Below are positions 17,499-27,374 of a stretch of 64,000 bases of DNA, piece after piece. Below the pieces are notes generated by a model. The model was given only the letters and a program-made list of their open reading frames with translations. It was not told where the DNA came from and made no database searches. The stretch lies in contig JAPYKE020000037.1 of NCBI GenBank assembly GCA_028554795.2, forward strand, positions 3,164,501 through 3,228,500, read 5' to 3'. The position numbers and the translations under genes were made by a program. The stretch comes from Sinohyriopsis cumingii (lineage: Eukaryota; Mollusca; Bivalvia; Unionida; Unionidae). The number at the start of each line of letters is the position of its first letter. Positions within the stretch are counted from its first letter, which is position 1.

Positions 17499-18835
17499 TC
17501 CTGAATTTGACACCAATTTTCCAACTGCAATTCGCGCAAATGAAATTGCACTAGCGCAATTACGAGTATACCATAGTTGGCCAAATATCAGATCGAGATC
17601 ATTTAATGGTACACCAGCAAATAATTCCCCTGCATTTGCTAATAAGAATAAACCCGATGGAACACCTGACTGGGTCGTTGTTGGAATAACAACTGACAGT
17701 TATGAAATCGAACAAATCAATGATAAATTTGCGCGTAGAATAAAATCAATAACAGGAAAAGAATCAAAAATATCAATTAATGTTCATGAGCCGACGCTAT
17801 CTTCTGCAATCGTAATAAACTCTCCTGATCATGTCGTTGATATTTATCAGTCCACGATAAGATCCGTGCTAGGTTGGCCTGAAATATCAGCACCAATACC
17901 TACACAGATACCAGAACCAACTCGGGCTGATTTTACATCGACGAAAAGTTTTCATCATAATATTAAAATGAATTATGCGAGTTTTTGGTGGAACATAGAA
18001 AAATGGTATGGGATAAACGGGATCAATTTCGGGTCGATAAAACTGGTGAATACTATTGGCTTTTACACAACGCTGATAACGGTAATAACCTGTATAATTC
18101 ATTTTACGATATAAATATCAATAATGTCATTGATATCATAAATTCAGGTCACGAAGAGCAACTCGTTAATTTGCGTGTTCTTTTTTATGAATATTTATCT
18201 GATTTGACATCTGCGCGTGAAGAAATTATTAAACGAATAGAAATTTTAAATCATATAGCTGATACCATTGAATATTTTCATAATAGGATCATAAACTTGG
18301 TTTTTGAATCATCGGGGGATTATAGAAGGTTTATCGCAACCAAATACAAAATCCCGAAGCTGACATTGCAACGTTTAAGTTCCCTGATTATAATCCAGAT
18401 AGATTAAGAAAATCTGTCAATGATGTCATTAATGAACATTTTCCTAAAATAATCGATGCGTGGAGAAAAATAGCCCCACCAGCAACTGTTCTTAGATATA
18501 ATAATCATCCACACGGTGGCGGCAGACATGTATCTCCGGGAATCGTTAATGTAACATCGACAATCGCGGTTAATCTAGTTTGTGACGTAATCGAAGGCAG
18601 TTATCAAATAGATCTTGGAAAATCAAATCAGGCTCAACAAGGATATATCCTATACACGTTCACACCACAAGTTCCCCATGGGGATTTGATCGTGCAAGTA
18701 CCAACCAATCCTATTTATCTACCCACACGTAATCAGTATTTGTCACGAATAAATTTCAAACTCACAGACCACATAGGACGATTAATTGGCCTGCGTGGGG
18801 AGGAATTGATTGTCAATCAACATGTAAAGTCTTAA
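17422..18835 (+). pseudogene. Penton-like capsid protein with helical insert, two frameshifts
   Basis: ATG 17422 opens a frame whose N-terminus (TTMISVSSINPEFDTNF, EIALAQLRVYHSWPNIR) and middle (TDSYEIEQINDKFARRI, STIRSVLGWP) are typical of this family in Maverick-like elements. The frame is lost near 18050. The second frame (to about 18350) reads GEYYWLLHNADNGNNLYNSF and a helical stretch. A third frame ends at TAA 18835 with GYILYTFTPQVP, NPIYLPTRNQYLSRINFKL and HIGRLIGLRGEE. The C-terminal IYLP...L..I pattern matches the intact 309-aa penton-like gene of element A. The total of about 470 codons is much longer, owing to a helical block in the middle. The second copy lacks this gene. Confidence 0.6.
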
Positions 18836-18938
18836 AGACTTTTATCGTAATGACTTTTGATCATAGATTTTTTATCAGAAATATTTTATTTTATTTTATC
18901 AGAAATATTCTGTTTTATTTTATTTTATCAGAAATATT

Positions 18939-19245
18939 CCAACATTTTTAGTCAAATATGTTATTTTTAGTCGATTTGTCAAATTACAGTTTTTCGTCAG
19001 GTCAAACCTCAAGCGGTTCTCTAATTGATTTATCGATAAATCGTTAAAAATCTGTAAAATTACCAGAAAAATTAACAAAAATCGCATGAAAACTCTAATT
19101 TTTTGAGCTAATTTTACTGATTTTTTAACGATTTATCGATAAATCAATTAGAGAACCGCTTGAGGTTTGACCCGAATGAAATTGGAAAATTTATCAATTT
19201 TCCTTGACAAATCGACTAAAATTAACAAATTTGACTAAAAATGTT
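18939..19245. repeat. Large imperfect palindrome at mid-element
   Basis: The left arm (about 18939-19050) and right arm (about 19122-19245) are inverted copies. The best block is GCGGTTCTCTAATTGATTTA then TCGATAAATCGTTAAAAA, matching its reverse complement at 19123-19163. A 70-base AT-rich spacer separates the arms. It sits exactly between the plus-strand virion genes and the replication/integration genes. Confidence 0.85.
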
Positions 19246-19284
19246 GAAATATTTTATTTTTTCTGAAAATTTGATCATTTTACA

Positions 19285-19710
19285 TAGTTCTGAGTACCAA
19301 CTAGCCCATCAAAACTACGAAATTGATTGGTTTGCATGATTCTGAGTACCAACTAGCCCATCAAAATTACGAAATTGATTGGTTTGCATGATTCTGAGTA
19401 CCAACTAACCCATCAATTTCAGAATAAATAAAATATTTCAGAATAAATATAAAATATTTCAGAATAAATAAAATATTTCAGAATAAATAAAATATTTCAG
19501 AATAAATATAATTTCAGAATAAATATAATTTCAGAATAAATAAAATATTTCAGAAAAAATAAAATATTTCAGAATAAATATAATTTCAGACAAAATAAAA
19601 TATTTCAGAATAAATATAATTTCTGAATAAATAAAATATTAAGATCAAAGATCTATGATAAAATAAAATATTAAGATCAAAGATCTATGATAAAATTAAA
19701 TATTAAGATC
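19285..19710. repeat. Nested AT-rich minisatellites
   Basis: Three copies of a roughly 52-bp unit (GATTCTGAGTACCAACTAGC then CCATCAAAAC...) are followed by about ten copies of AATAAAATATTTCAG variants. Three copies of a 30-bp unit, AATAAAATATTAAGATCAAA then GATCTATGAT, come last. No coding content. Confidence 0.85.
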
Positions 19711-19719
19711 AAAGATCTA

Positions 19720-20189
19720 CACGTGGTCAGCGTTGACAGGGACCCCAGTTACCGAAAGTTTCATTTTCATTTTCACCAGAATTATTTAGTACTACTTCAC
19801 CAACAAGGTTACTTTGAATCGTTTCACCAACGAGGTTACTCGCTAGCATAATTTGTCTTAATTGTCTTATGCGAGTACTAATTAGTTTTTTTGCTTCGTA
19901 TTCGTGAGATAACTCTAATCTAATTTTTTCTACTGCGGCAGAGAGAGAGGAACGAATTCCTTCACTTGATTATCTTCTACAGTAACTAGCGACTGAAACA
20001 TCGCCGCCTGAATCCGTTTCATGAACTTGTATCCAGATGATAGTGTGTATATTCCTTGGTTTTTACGTTCTTGTAAAATTTCAAAATCAGAAATTATTTT
20101 CTCAGGATTTAGTTCATCGGTTATATTAATTCTAACTTTTTCTAATTCTTTATAGCAACAATTACATCATTAATATTTTCGTAGTTCAT
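19720..20189 (-). pseudogene. Degenerate small gene, function unknown
   Basis: On the minus strand an ATG at 20189 opens a frame that stops within 20 codons. Readable segments in shifted frames follow, such as GIYTLSSGYKFMKRIQAAMF and ASNLVGETIQSNLVGEVVLN. The combined length would be about 155 residues, mostly helical, with at least three breaks. It precedes the palindrome in convergent orientation to the penton gene. I recognise no family, and the evidence is protein-like composition only. Confidence 0.35.
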
Positions 20190-20195
20190 TATTTA

Positions 20196-20197
<2 letters not shown>

Positions 20198-20287
<90 letters not shown>
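20198..20287. repeat. (TA)n microsatellite
   Basis: About 45 TA dinucleotides inside the Maverick, immediately upstream of the degenerate minus-strand gene. Confidence 0.97.
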
Positions 20288-20293
<6 letters not shown>

Positions 20294-20299
20294 AAAAAA

Positions 20300-20700
20300 T
20301 ATATTCCCCCTATGAACATCTATTTGAGTCTTTTAGCAAGTTCAGGAAGGGGCACAGCACAACATATACAATGAATGATTGTAAGTATGCGATGAGTGAA
20401 TGAAATGAAATATATAAAATGAATGAAATCTTAATTAAGAACGGCACAACCAGAACTCGTAGCTTGCCACCGCATTCTACCAAGTTCAACGGGCACACGA
20501 AATACTACCCCCTATGAGAGCCCCTAACCGGTCAAACAATGGTCTAGAGGCCCAAGAAGGAGGACAGCAAAAACATATATAAATGAATGATTGAACCTCT
20601 ATTCGAGTGTATTGTCAGGTTCAGTAAGTATGCAATGAATGAATGAAATGGAATATATGCAATAAATGAAATCTTAATTAAGGACGGCACAAACATAAAT
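20300..20700. repeat. Diverged direct duplication, about 200 bp unit
   Basis: Two units share ATGAATGATTG, GTAAGTATGC, GAATGAATGAAATG-type strings and AATGAAATCTTAATTAAG then ACGGCACAA. The first lies at about 20310-20500 and the second at about 20510-20700. Non-coding, apparently inserted sequence. Confidence 0.6.
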
Positions 20701-20867
20701 GAGGCCATTTTGTACGCTCAACAGAACACCACCACCCCCAATAATCAGCCCGTGGGTGATACAAAACATGTATCAACCACCAGTGACGTGTGGTTGGAGG
20801 GTTCTGTTGAGCGTCGAGGGGCTGGCGGTGCCCCAATTAATTATAAAAATCTCTAATATGCGTAACC

Positions 20868-20956
20868 ACCGAAGGTTGTCAGTCATGGGATTCGATCCTG
20901 GGACCGTGAGCATCACGGCCAGATGCGTTACCAACTGAGCTATCGAAACAACTAAC
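20868..20956 (-). mobile_element. tRNA-like sequence, probably a SINE head
   Basis: Read on the minus strand, the region contains an A-box-like ATAGCTCAGTTGGTAACGCA and a B-box-like GGATCGAATCC, with short acceptor-like ends (GTTGT/ACAAC). The anticodon arm would form a 5-bp stem with loop GATGCTC, which lacks the usual pyrimidine-T start. A functional tRNA is therefore unlikely. An adjacent inverted pair, TACGCTCAACAGAAC and GTTCTGTTGAGCG (20711-20815), may mark the same insert. Confidence 0.45.
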
Positions 20957-20999
20957 AATATACGTTTCAAAGGTTATTATATAGCTACAAAATCGGTTT

Positions 21000-21330
21000 A
21001 AATATTTCTGAATCAAAACAGCGGTTTCTGAATAGATTGTAAATTTCTGTATTAAAACAGCGGTTTCTGAATAGATTGTAAATTTATATATTAAAAACAG
21101 CGTGTTCTGCCAAGATTTCTCGTAGCAGATTGTAAATATCTTGCACCAACAGCGTATTCTGTCTATTTACATACTACCACTGCACCATCAAACGTTTTAC
21201 CACCTACAGATCGGTTTAAATATTTCTGTATTTCTGAACAGATTGTAAATATCTGCATTAAAAACAGCGTGCTGTGCCTCGATTTCTCATAACAGATCTA
21301 AAAATAGCTCGCTATATTGTACGATGTGAA
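21000..21330. repeat. Diverged tandem repeats with AACAGCG(T/G)
   Basis: About five units of 45-80 bp carry TCTG-AT-AGATTGTAAAT and ATTAAAACAGCGGTTTCTGA variants. No coding content. Confidence 0.6.
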
Positions 21331-21659
21331 ATACGTTTATTTTTCTATTTTGTAAGTTTGAAACCATAAATATCTTTCTTTGGTATAATTATTGATATTA
21401 ATTACGACGTAGATGATCAATTAACCAATTACGTTCGTAAAAATCGGAAATCTACGAAGAAAACTATATATTACAGAAGTAATCTCCCTTTCGCATAATC
21501 GAAAAATCAGTAGTATAAGGGGGAAATGCTGCGACCCAAAATAATAAATGGTTTATAAATATAATTCGAGGTAATTACTTGATAATGATGATAGTTTATC
21601 TCATTAACAATATTGGAAGGTGATTTTCTGTTAATATTTCTTGGAAAATGTAGTTTTGG

Positions 21660-22100
21660 TTACATTTTCTGCTACCAATTGTACCGAACGCCGGCTGATA
21701 TCAAAATATTTCGCAGCCGCGTTCATTAATTGAAACATAATTTCTTCGCCAGTTTTTATGTTTATGGATTTTACCGCCTCTTTCCGGTTGTTTTACATCT
21801 CCCAGTATTACCACGTGTATTATTCTCGCACTGTGTAACAGCTCGAAGATTGGATAAATTATTGTCAATTTTCACCCCGTTGATATGATCGATTACAAGA
21901 CCGTCTTTGATCAACCCATTGTGACATTCGTACGCAAATCGATGACAGAGATAAGTTTTCTTTCGAACAGTAAGCAATAGGTAACCAGTATTATTAACAG
22001 AACCAATTGGTTTTTTCAATCGACAATTTCTGATCATACCATCAATATTTGATTCGTAGTTTGTTGTTATAGGATGCTTTATAAACTTATTTTTGCTCCA
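21660..22100 (-). pseudogene. HNH homing-type endonuclease with NUMOD-like tail
   Basis: The longest intact frame is 22037-21771 (88 aa). It contains KKTYLCHRFAYECHNGLIKD, then VIDHINGVKIDNNLSNLRAV and TQCENN, the H-N-H pattern of phage and intron-encoded nucleases. The frame is open further upstream to about 22100 with a W-x-x-N-K-F-I-K-H-P segment, where an ATG is one base out of frame. Downstream of 21771 another frame reads EAVKSINIKTGEEIMF and AAAKYFDISRRSV, like the DNA-binding NUMOD modules of homing nucleases. At least two frameshifts make it inactive. Such an enzyme inside a Maverick could be cargo or an aid to spread. It is absent from the second copy. Confidence 0.7.
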
Positions 22101-22190
22101 TTATACAATAATATTATTTGTTTAAATCATAATTTGTCTGAAAACTTAGTTTGATAATCCTCCACGGATTTTATAGCTTTGTTATTGACG

Positions 22191-22427
22191 TTATTTTTTT
22201 TTTTTGTCATAATATATTTTAAGCTCTCTGTATCGTTTACCACCACAACACGCACACCACTGTGTTTTTTCTCGCACTCCAGCACCACATTGCAGACATG
22301 GTATTGGTCCTAAGCTTCCACGGTGAACGTTTTGCATGTGTTGTCCGCAGAATTCCTTTTTACAGGATTTATTACAACGAGTCAATGAACCCACCATGAG
22401 CCATTTGCATTGAGACATTGTATACAT
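22191..22427 (-). CDS. Small cysteine-rich zinc-binding protein
   Basis: This intact 78-aa frame starts at ATG 22427, or at 22418 as the second Met. It holds eleven cysteines: SLTRCNKSCKKEFCGQHMQN followed by PCLQCGAGVREKTQWCACCG. The CxxCG...CxxCG pair is a zinc-ribbon signature. The basic C-terminus ends in lysines. It starts 35 bases from, and divergent to, the polymerase fusion gene, so the two may share a promoter. A role in nucleic-acid binding or early regulation is plausible but unproven. Confidence 0.6.
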   Translation of the reverse strand: MYTMSQCKWLMVGSLTRCNKSCKKEFCGQHMQNVHRGSLGPIPCLQCGAGVREKTQWCACCGGKRYRELKIYYDKKKK

Positions 22428-22462
22428 AATATTTTAATTTAAATATTTGCTTGAAATATAAT

Positions 22463-25400
22463 ATGAACGAATTCGATAGATTATCCCGAATAAAGCCCTT
22501 GAGCGGAGATAAATTTAATCTCGACAGAATATCTCCTAACCTACCGATACAAGATCTGGTTGATCCGAAAAGCAAAGGTTTGAGTAATAAAATTCACGAC
22601 GCCAAGAAAGAATTTCACACAGATATTGCATCTCATGTCTGGTCAACGTTCAAGATTATACGCAACAAAGATATCATCGACGCTGTGATGAACGACAAAC
22701 AAGCAGCAATTATCATCAACTATCTTGATAATCGCAAATATCTTTTCAGAATAAAATTTGTCTTGTTGACAGAAACAGATGATTGGTTTATCCGTGACAA
22801 ATTTGATCCTGTCCACGGTAATAAAAAAACAGTCATACTAAGTAGAGATTCCATACCAGGTCTATTGACAGGTATTGACAAACCGTATTATGAACGAGCA
22901 TATCCTGTGACAGCGGTTATTTATGGAATCTATGTGATAAATGAAAAAACCAGCGTTGATAAACTATCGGCGATGAAATTTTCAAAAATAAATTGTGTGG
23001 CTGAACGAGTAACAGAACATTTTACCGTTTCGACTCGTGGAAACGGTCTAACAGATAAAAGACGTAAAATAATAAACACGTGGAGAGAAATGGTTAAAGA
23101 TACCGGTGCGTCTACCAAAGATGTCGCTGAGTTAGGAAAAAGATTAAAATTTCCAATAACCGTAGCGACGATAACAGGAGAGATTTTGTATGTATCAAAA
23201 TATAGATCAAAAGGAGTTTCGATGGAAATTATTGATCATAACGCACACGCGTGGACTAACGCAGTAATAATATTTCCACGAGATCGAACTGTTAAATGTT
23301 ATCCCATAGATAATTCTGATGGAGGTATGTTTGATTTTATTAACGAAATAAGTAAAAACGATCCTGTGTCAGTATGGTTATTTCAGTCTTGCGTGGAAGA
23401 AAAAAATAAATTTGATCAGTTTGTGAGACCAAATGGCGTTATTTATCAAACAAATCTTCTTCACGAGAAAATGAAAAATCTTGCACTGCAATATACTGAT
23501 GACACTGACGAACTATTGAGCAACTGTTTTACTGTTTCGTCAGTTGCGGCTCATTTTGCTAGAAAGAAAAATTCGTGGAAACCAACTAGGTTTGATTTTC
23601 TTGATGACATAATACTGAGTTGTGTCGAATAATGGACACGGCGGACTATGGAATACTAAATACAATCACAGAGATGTTATTTCAGTTGATATGGTCGCGT
23701 GTTATCCCGGGAGTTTTCTTGGATACGGAAATTGTTTTGTGTACTTTAAAAGATTCGGTCATCCGACGCACGAAATGACTCGAGTATCGATAAATGGACC
23801 ATTACGGATTTTGACCTGACTGGATTCGCTCGTATCGAGTCATTCGAAATGTCTAAAGGACTTCACCCAATTTGTTATGTTTGGTTTGGAAAACATTTTT
23901 CAGAAAAAAATGTGGACACCAATAGTACTATTACGGTATATGTATGATTGTGCGATGTTAACACGGTTGATTGTAAGTGAAGCAATTATATCATATCGAA
24001 AACAAACCGATGTCTGGTTACCACAACAAAAGGAGTATTCGGAAGAAACCGATTACGAGAACAAGATTACAAAAGATCTTGGTAGAAAAATAATCGGCAA
24101 GTTTACCCAAGGAGGAGCATATGATCAAATACGACATTGTACAATATTGATTATGGATGATTCTGAGTTAGATTTTATAATCGCTGATACACGGAACAGA
24201 AATATGTTTATAAGCCGAGAAATAGCTTTCTTGTCAAATGGAACTAAACTAGGTACAATTGTGAGCTATATGGACGGTGAGTCACCTCAGTATACTCATT
24301 TAAGATCATCGATGCTCGCGTACGTTTCAATAAACCTATTGTCGATGATAAATAAGGTTTCTACACTCGCTGTCAGAGTCGCTACTGATTCGTTTTATAT
24401 AAGTAAAAAATATTCAAATCTGTTAGAAAAATTAAGCATAGGCACTTCTGCATCGTGGGGTTCGTTGAGAATAAAAAAGGAATATATGCTCGATTATTCC
24501 GAATCGGCTGATGTTGCGGTTAAAGATATTTACCTGATAAAATCAGGCACAAATAATCAGATATCTTCTGCACCATCGGTATACGATGCAATAACTAGAC
24601 ACAAAACAGTTTATCTAAACGGACCAGGCAGTTCTGGTAAAACCACTCGAGCTATCGAACTATTTCAGAATTCAGATATGATTGTGCTAATACCTACACA
24701 CAGACTCGCACTAGAAATGAAACAACGAGGAGTACAGTCATGTACTTATCACAGCTTCTTCCGATGGAAGGGTGATACATGGACATCTTTAAGGATGGGC
24801 GAAAAATATATTCCAAGGATCATAATATGGGATGAAATATGAACTGTACCGCTAGAAACATTAAAAATATTTCTTGATTGGTTATTAACAAGAAATACTG
24901 CTGTGATAATGTGCGGCGATCACGGTCAACCACCACCCGTAGCTGGACCATCTCCACATGGATGGCTGAAAAATTTCGTTGACCACTTCGAAGAAGCATC
25001 TGATAATCATAGAGGACTTGATGCAACGTTGAAGGAATTTAAAAAATTAATCAGACTACAACCGAATAAAATTCAGTGTGAAGTAATGCGCGAAATAATT
25101 TCAGAAACACCCATGAAAGACTTTTTGTGTGCGTGGAGACCAAACGATTTAATAGTTGCAAGTAGAAAGATAGTTCGTGATACACTTCAGCGGGAGTTGT
25201 TTCAGTTACAACGAGTAAAGTTTCCAACGTTGCCAGTTCCGTTATGTTATCGACCAGCAGATACGCGACGGCAAAATATTGACGTTGATATACCAGGACA
25301 GACTGAGTCACGGAAACAAAATCTTGTGTTGAATGATATTGTTGCAGTTGATGTTGATGTTGTTGAAGATGTTCTACGTGCTGATAAATCCCCGTGGACG

Positions 25401-25873
25401 CTTGGATACGCGATGACGATTCATTCATCTCAGGGATTAACTATTACTGATACAGTTGTTTGGATCGTTGATGATCGTATCGAATGGTCGAACCTAGTTT
25501 ATCTTACAGTGTCTCGAGTTAGAAAATATCTCAATTGAGACGAATCGTCATGGACTCGTCAGTGACTTGTGATGATATTGACAAATGTCAAAGCGATATA
25601 ATAAGAAAAACATTATCTGGTTATAAACAAGGTGACAAAAAAAACAAACGCGATTTTGATCTTGATGTTGATTTTATTAATGCGCTGAAATAACAACAGA
25701 ATAATCATTGTGCAAGTTGTAATTGTATAATGTTATGGCGGTATCTGAAAAATGATCCAAGACAATTTACCGTAGATAGAAAAAATAACAATCTTGGTCA
25801 TACACGAGAAAATATCATGTTGACCTGTCTTGAATGTAACCGACGTCAGAGTGCTGGCACCAGTGCTAGTTAA
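22463..25873 (+). pseudogene. Family-B DNA polymerase - SF1 helicase - HNH nuclease fusion, several breaks
   Basis: The start is ATG 22463. An intact 390-codon N-terminal part of unclear fold comes first. A frameshift near 23630 leads to polymerase motif A (VISVDMVACYPGSFLG), and motif C appears as RVATDSFYIS. The same open frame (23877-24842) continues into a helicase Walker A (VYLNGPGSSGKTTRAIELFQ) and Walker B (IIIWDE). After a TGA at 24840-24842 the frame resumes with MCGDHGQPPP (motif III), GYAMTIHSSQGLT (motif V) and SRVR (motif VI). A shift near 25520 and a TAA at 25690 precede HCASCNCIML, then DRKNNNLGHTRENIMLTCLE then CNRR, a treble-clef HNH domain ending at TAA 25873. The polymerase copies the element in protein-primed fashion in this family. 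Helicase and nuclease on one chain is unusual. The second copy supports each junction. Confidence 0.8.
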
Positions 25874-26818
25874 GTGATTTGGGTGGTAATCGTGTATCAT
25901 CGGGAATTATCTGTAATTGTTCACGTACAAATCCACGCTGAGGAGCAGTTGAATCCAGTCTGTAGATTGCGGGTCTACCTGAGGATCTTGTCACGGTGGA
26001 TATCTTATGTGTGGTAACACTCCAAATAGGATCAGTCACTCTTTTTTACCGCCTTCAAGTTCACCGGGCTCGTATAAATACCTGACAGTGATATTACCTA
26101 ATACTGGCTGTGCTGAAAGATCACGTTGTTGTGTAGGTATGTGCGCGCTTGTAATTGCATGAATAGGTTTCATGTTGGTTGTTCGAGTAATCTCATTATT
26201 TAACGTTGCTATCACACTCGGTAATCTTGCCAACAATTCACGGGATCTTTTATCCTGAATCAATTCCTTCGCGTATTGATATCCAAATAACCGCTCAGCA
26301 AGTGTTCGATTAAATCGTTCAGCAATTTCCTGATCACGATGAATTGCAGTATGTCCTCCTTATATTTTGACATTATGTTGCTTCATTAACGATGATACTG
26401 GACCAAGAAATTCCTTGCCAAGATCAACCTGTAGCAGCTGTGGCCATCGTAGACCACCTCGTTGATAAATTCGTTTAAAAGCATCGGCTACCTCAGATGC
26501 TGTTTTCGTTGATAGCGGTTCTGCATTTTTATATCTACTTGCAACATCAACAACAGTTAGCGCGTATTTGTACATTTTTCTACGTACAGTATCATGTGGT
26601 TAAAACAGAATATCAGCTTGATGAACTTCATTAGGAACACTGACACTGAAATGTGCAAATCGAATTTACTTAGGTGGCGGTAGATAAATTTGCCATATTG
26701 CCTGTTTGGATAACCACACTTTAGCAGTAGAATGTTTAACCACTGCTGCATCAGCAAGTTTACTGATTGCTGCTTTACCCTTCCAGTATCCAATTGGTGA
26801 ATAATAAATCGATTCCAT
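25866..26818 (-). pseudogene. Retroviral-type (DDE) integrase
   Basis: Read on the minus strand from ATG 26818 (MESIYYSPIGYWKG) to TAG at 25866. The catalytic core shows the first Asp in ALTVVDVASRYKNAEPL and the second in LLQVDLGKEF. The glutamate block lies in IAERFNRTLAERLFG after a stop around 26360. An SH3-like end (VRYLYEPGELEGGKK, then PIWSVTTHK) closes it. Unlike element A there is no chromodomain. It inserts the element by end joining and makes 5-6 bp target duplications, which fits the TGCTG here. In-frame stops lie near 26600-26680 and 26358. Its 3' end overlaps the polymerase fusion gene tail-to-tail by 8 bases. Confidence 0.85.
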
Positions 26819-27358
26819 TTATATATTACCAGCCCCTAGCGCTAATTTACCTTTCATCGCGGATCTTACTAACTAATTAGCTAATTCTTCTTTGATATTT
26901 TTATTTTTTATAGAATCTAGCGCATGAATTAATTTCACATCTGCAATAAGCCTATGTTGCAGGCCATTGCTTTTATACGCAACATCATGAGCATGGCATT
27001 CTTTATCAATAGCGTTTATTGGTTCCTCGCCTGGTTTTGGTTGATCCTGATTATCAAGCCTGATATCGAGTCGAGTACCAGGACCGCAATAATTATATCC
27101 TGGTAGATGTTTTTCTCCTGGGTATTTAGCCCACGGAGTCCCGGGTAATTTTGTTAATTTTGCTGCAATATCACCCCCGTGTTGCTTTTTTTTTAACGCT
27201 GACTTTGTCCCTGAGTTATCACCGGGAATAAATTTAAACTTCTTTGTACCACACCGCGTACACTTTACCCGTAACCGCTGATCTGTTATTTTTTGTGGAA
27301 ATAGTTGTAGTGTATCCGTCGGGGTACGCGTCCTGCACTTCACACAATATAAATCCAT
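26819..27358 (-). CDS. Zinc-ribbon protein with phospholipase A2-like domain
   Basis: It starts at ATG 27358 (MDLYCVKCRTRT). The N-terminal 45 residues form a four-Cys zinc ribbon (YCVKC...VKCTRCGTKK). A basic Gly/Lys linker follows. The C-terminal domain has a calcium-loop pattern (LPGYNYCGPGT) and a catalytic His-Asp pair (ECHAHDVAYKS), the layout of viral PLA2 domains such as the parvovirus VP1 unique region, used to breach endosomes. A TAG at 26873 replaces a Trp codon of the second copy, so the protein has lost its last 17 residues. The original stop TAA (26821-26819) abuts the integrase ATG. The catalytic part is intact. The PLA2 call rests on motifs only. Confidence 0.75.
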
Positions 27359-27374
27359 GGATATTTTATACAGC

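Noticed and set aside
20868-20956. Functional tRNA gene on the minus strand
   Set aside because: Internal promoter boxes fit, but the anticodon arm and acceptor stem are poor, and it lies among repeats; a SINE head is more likely.
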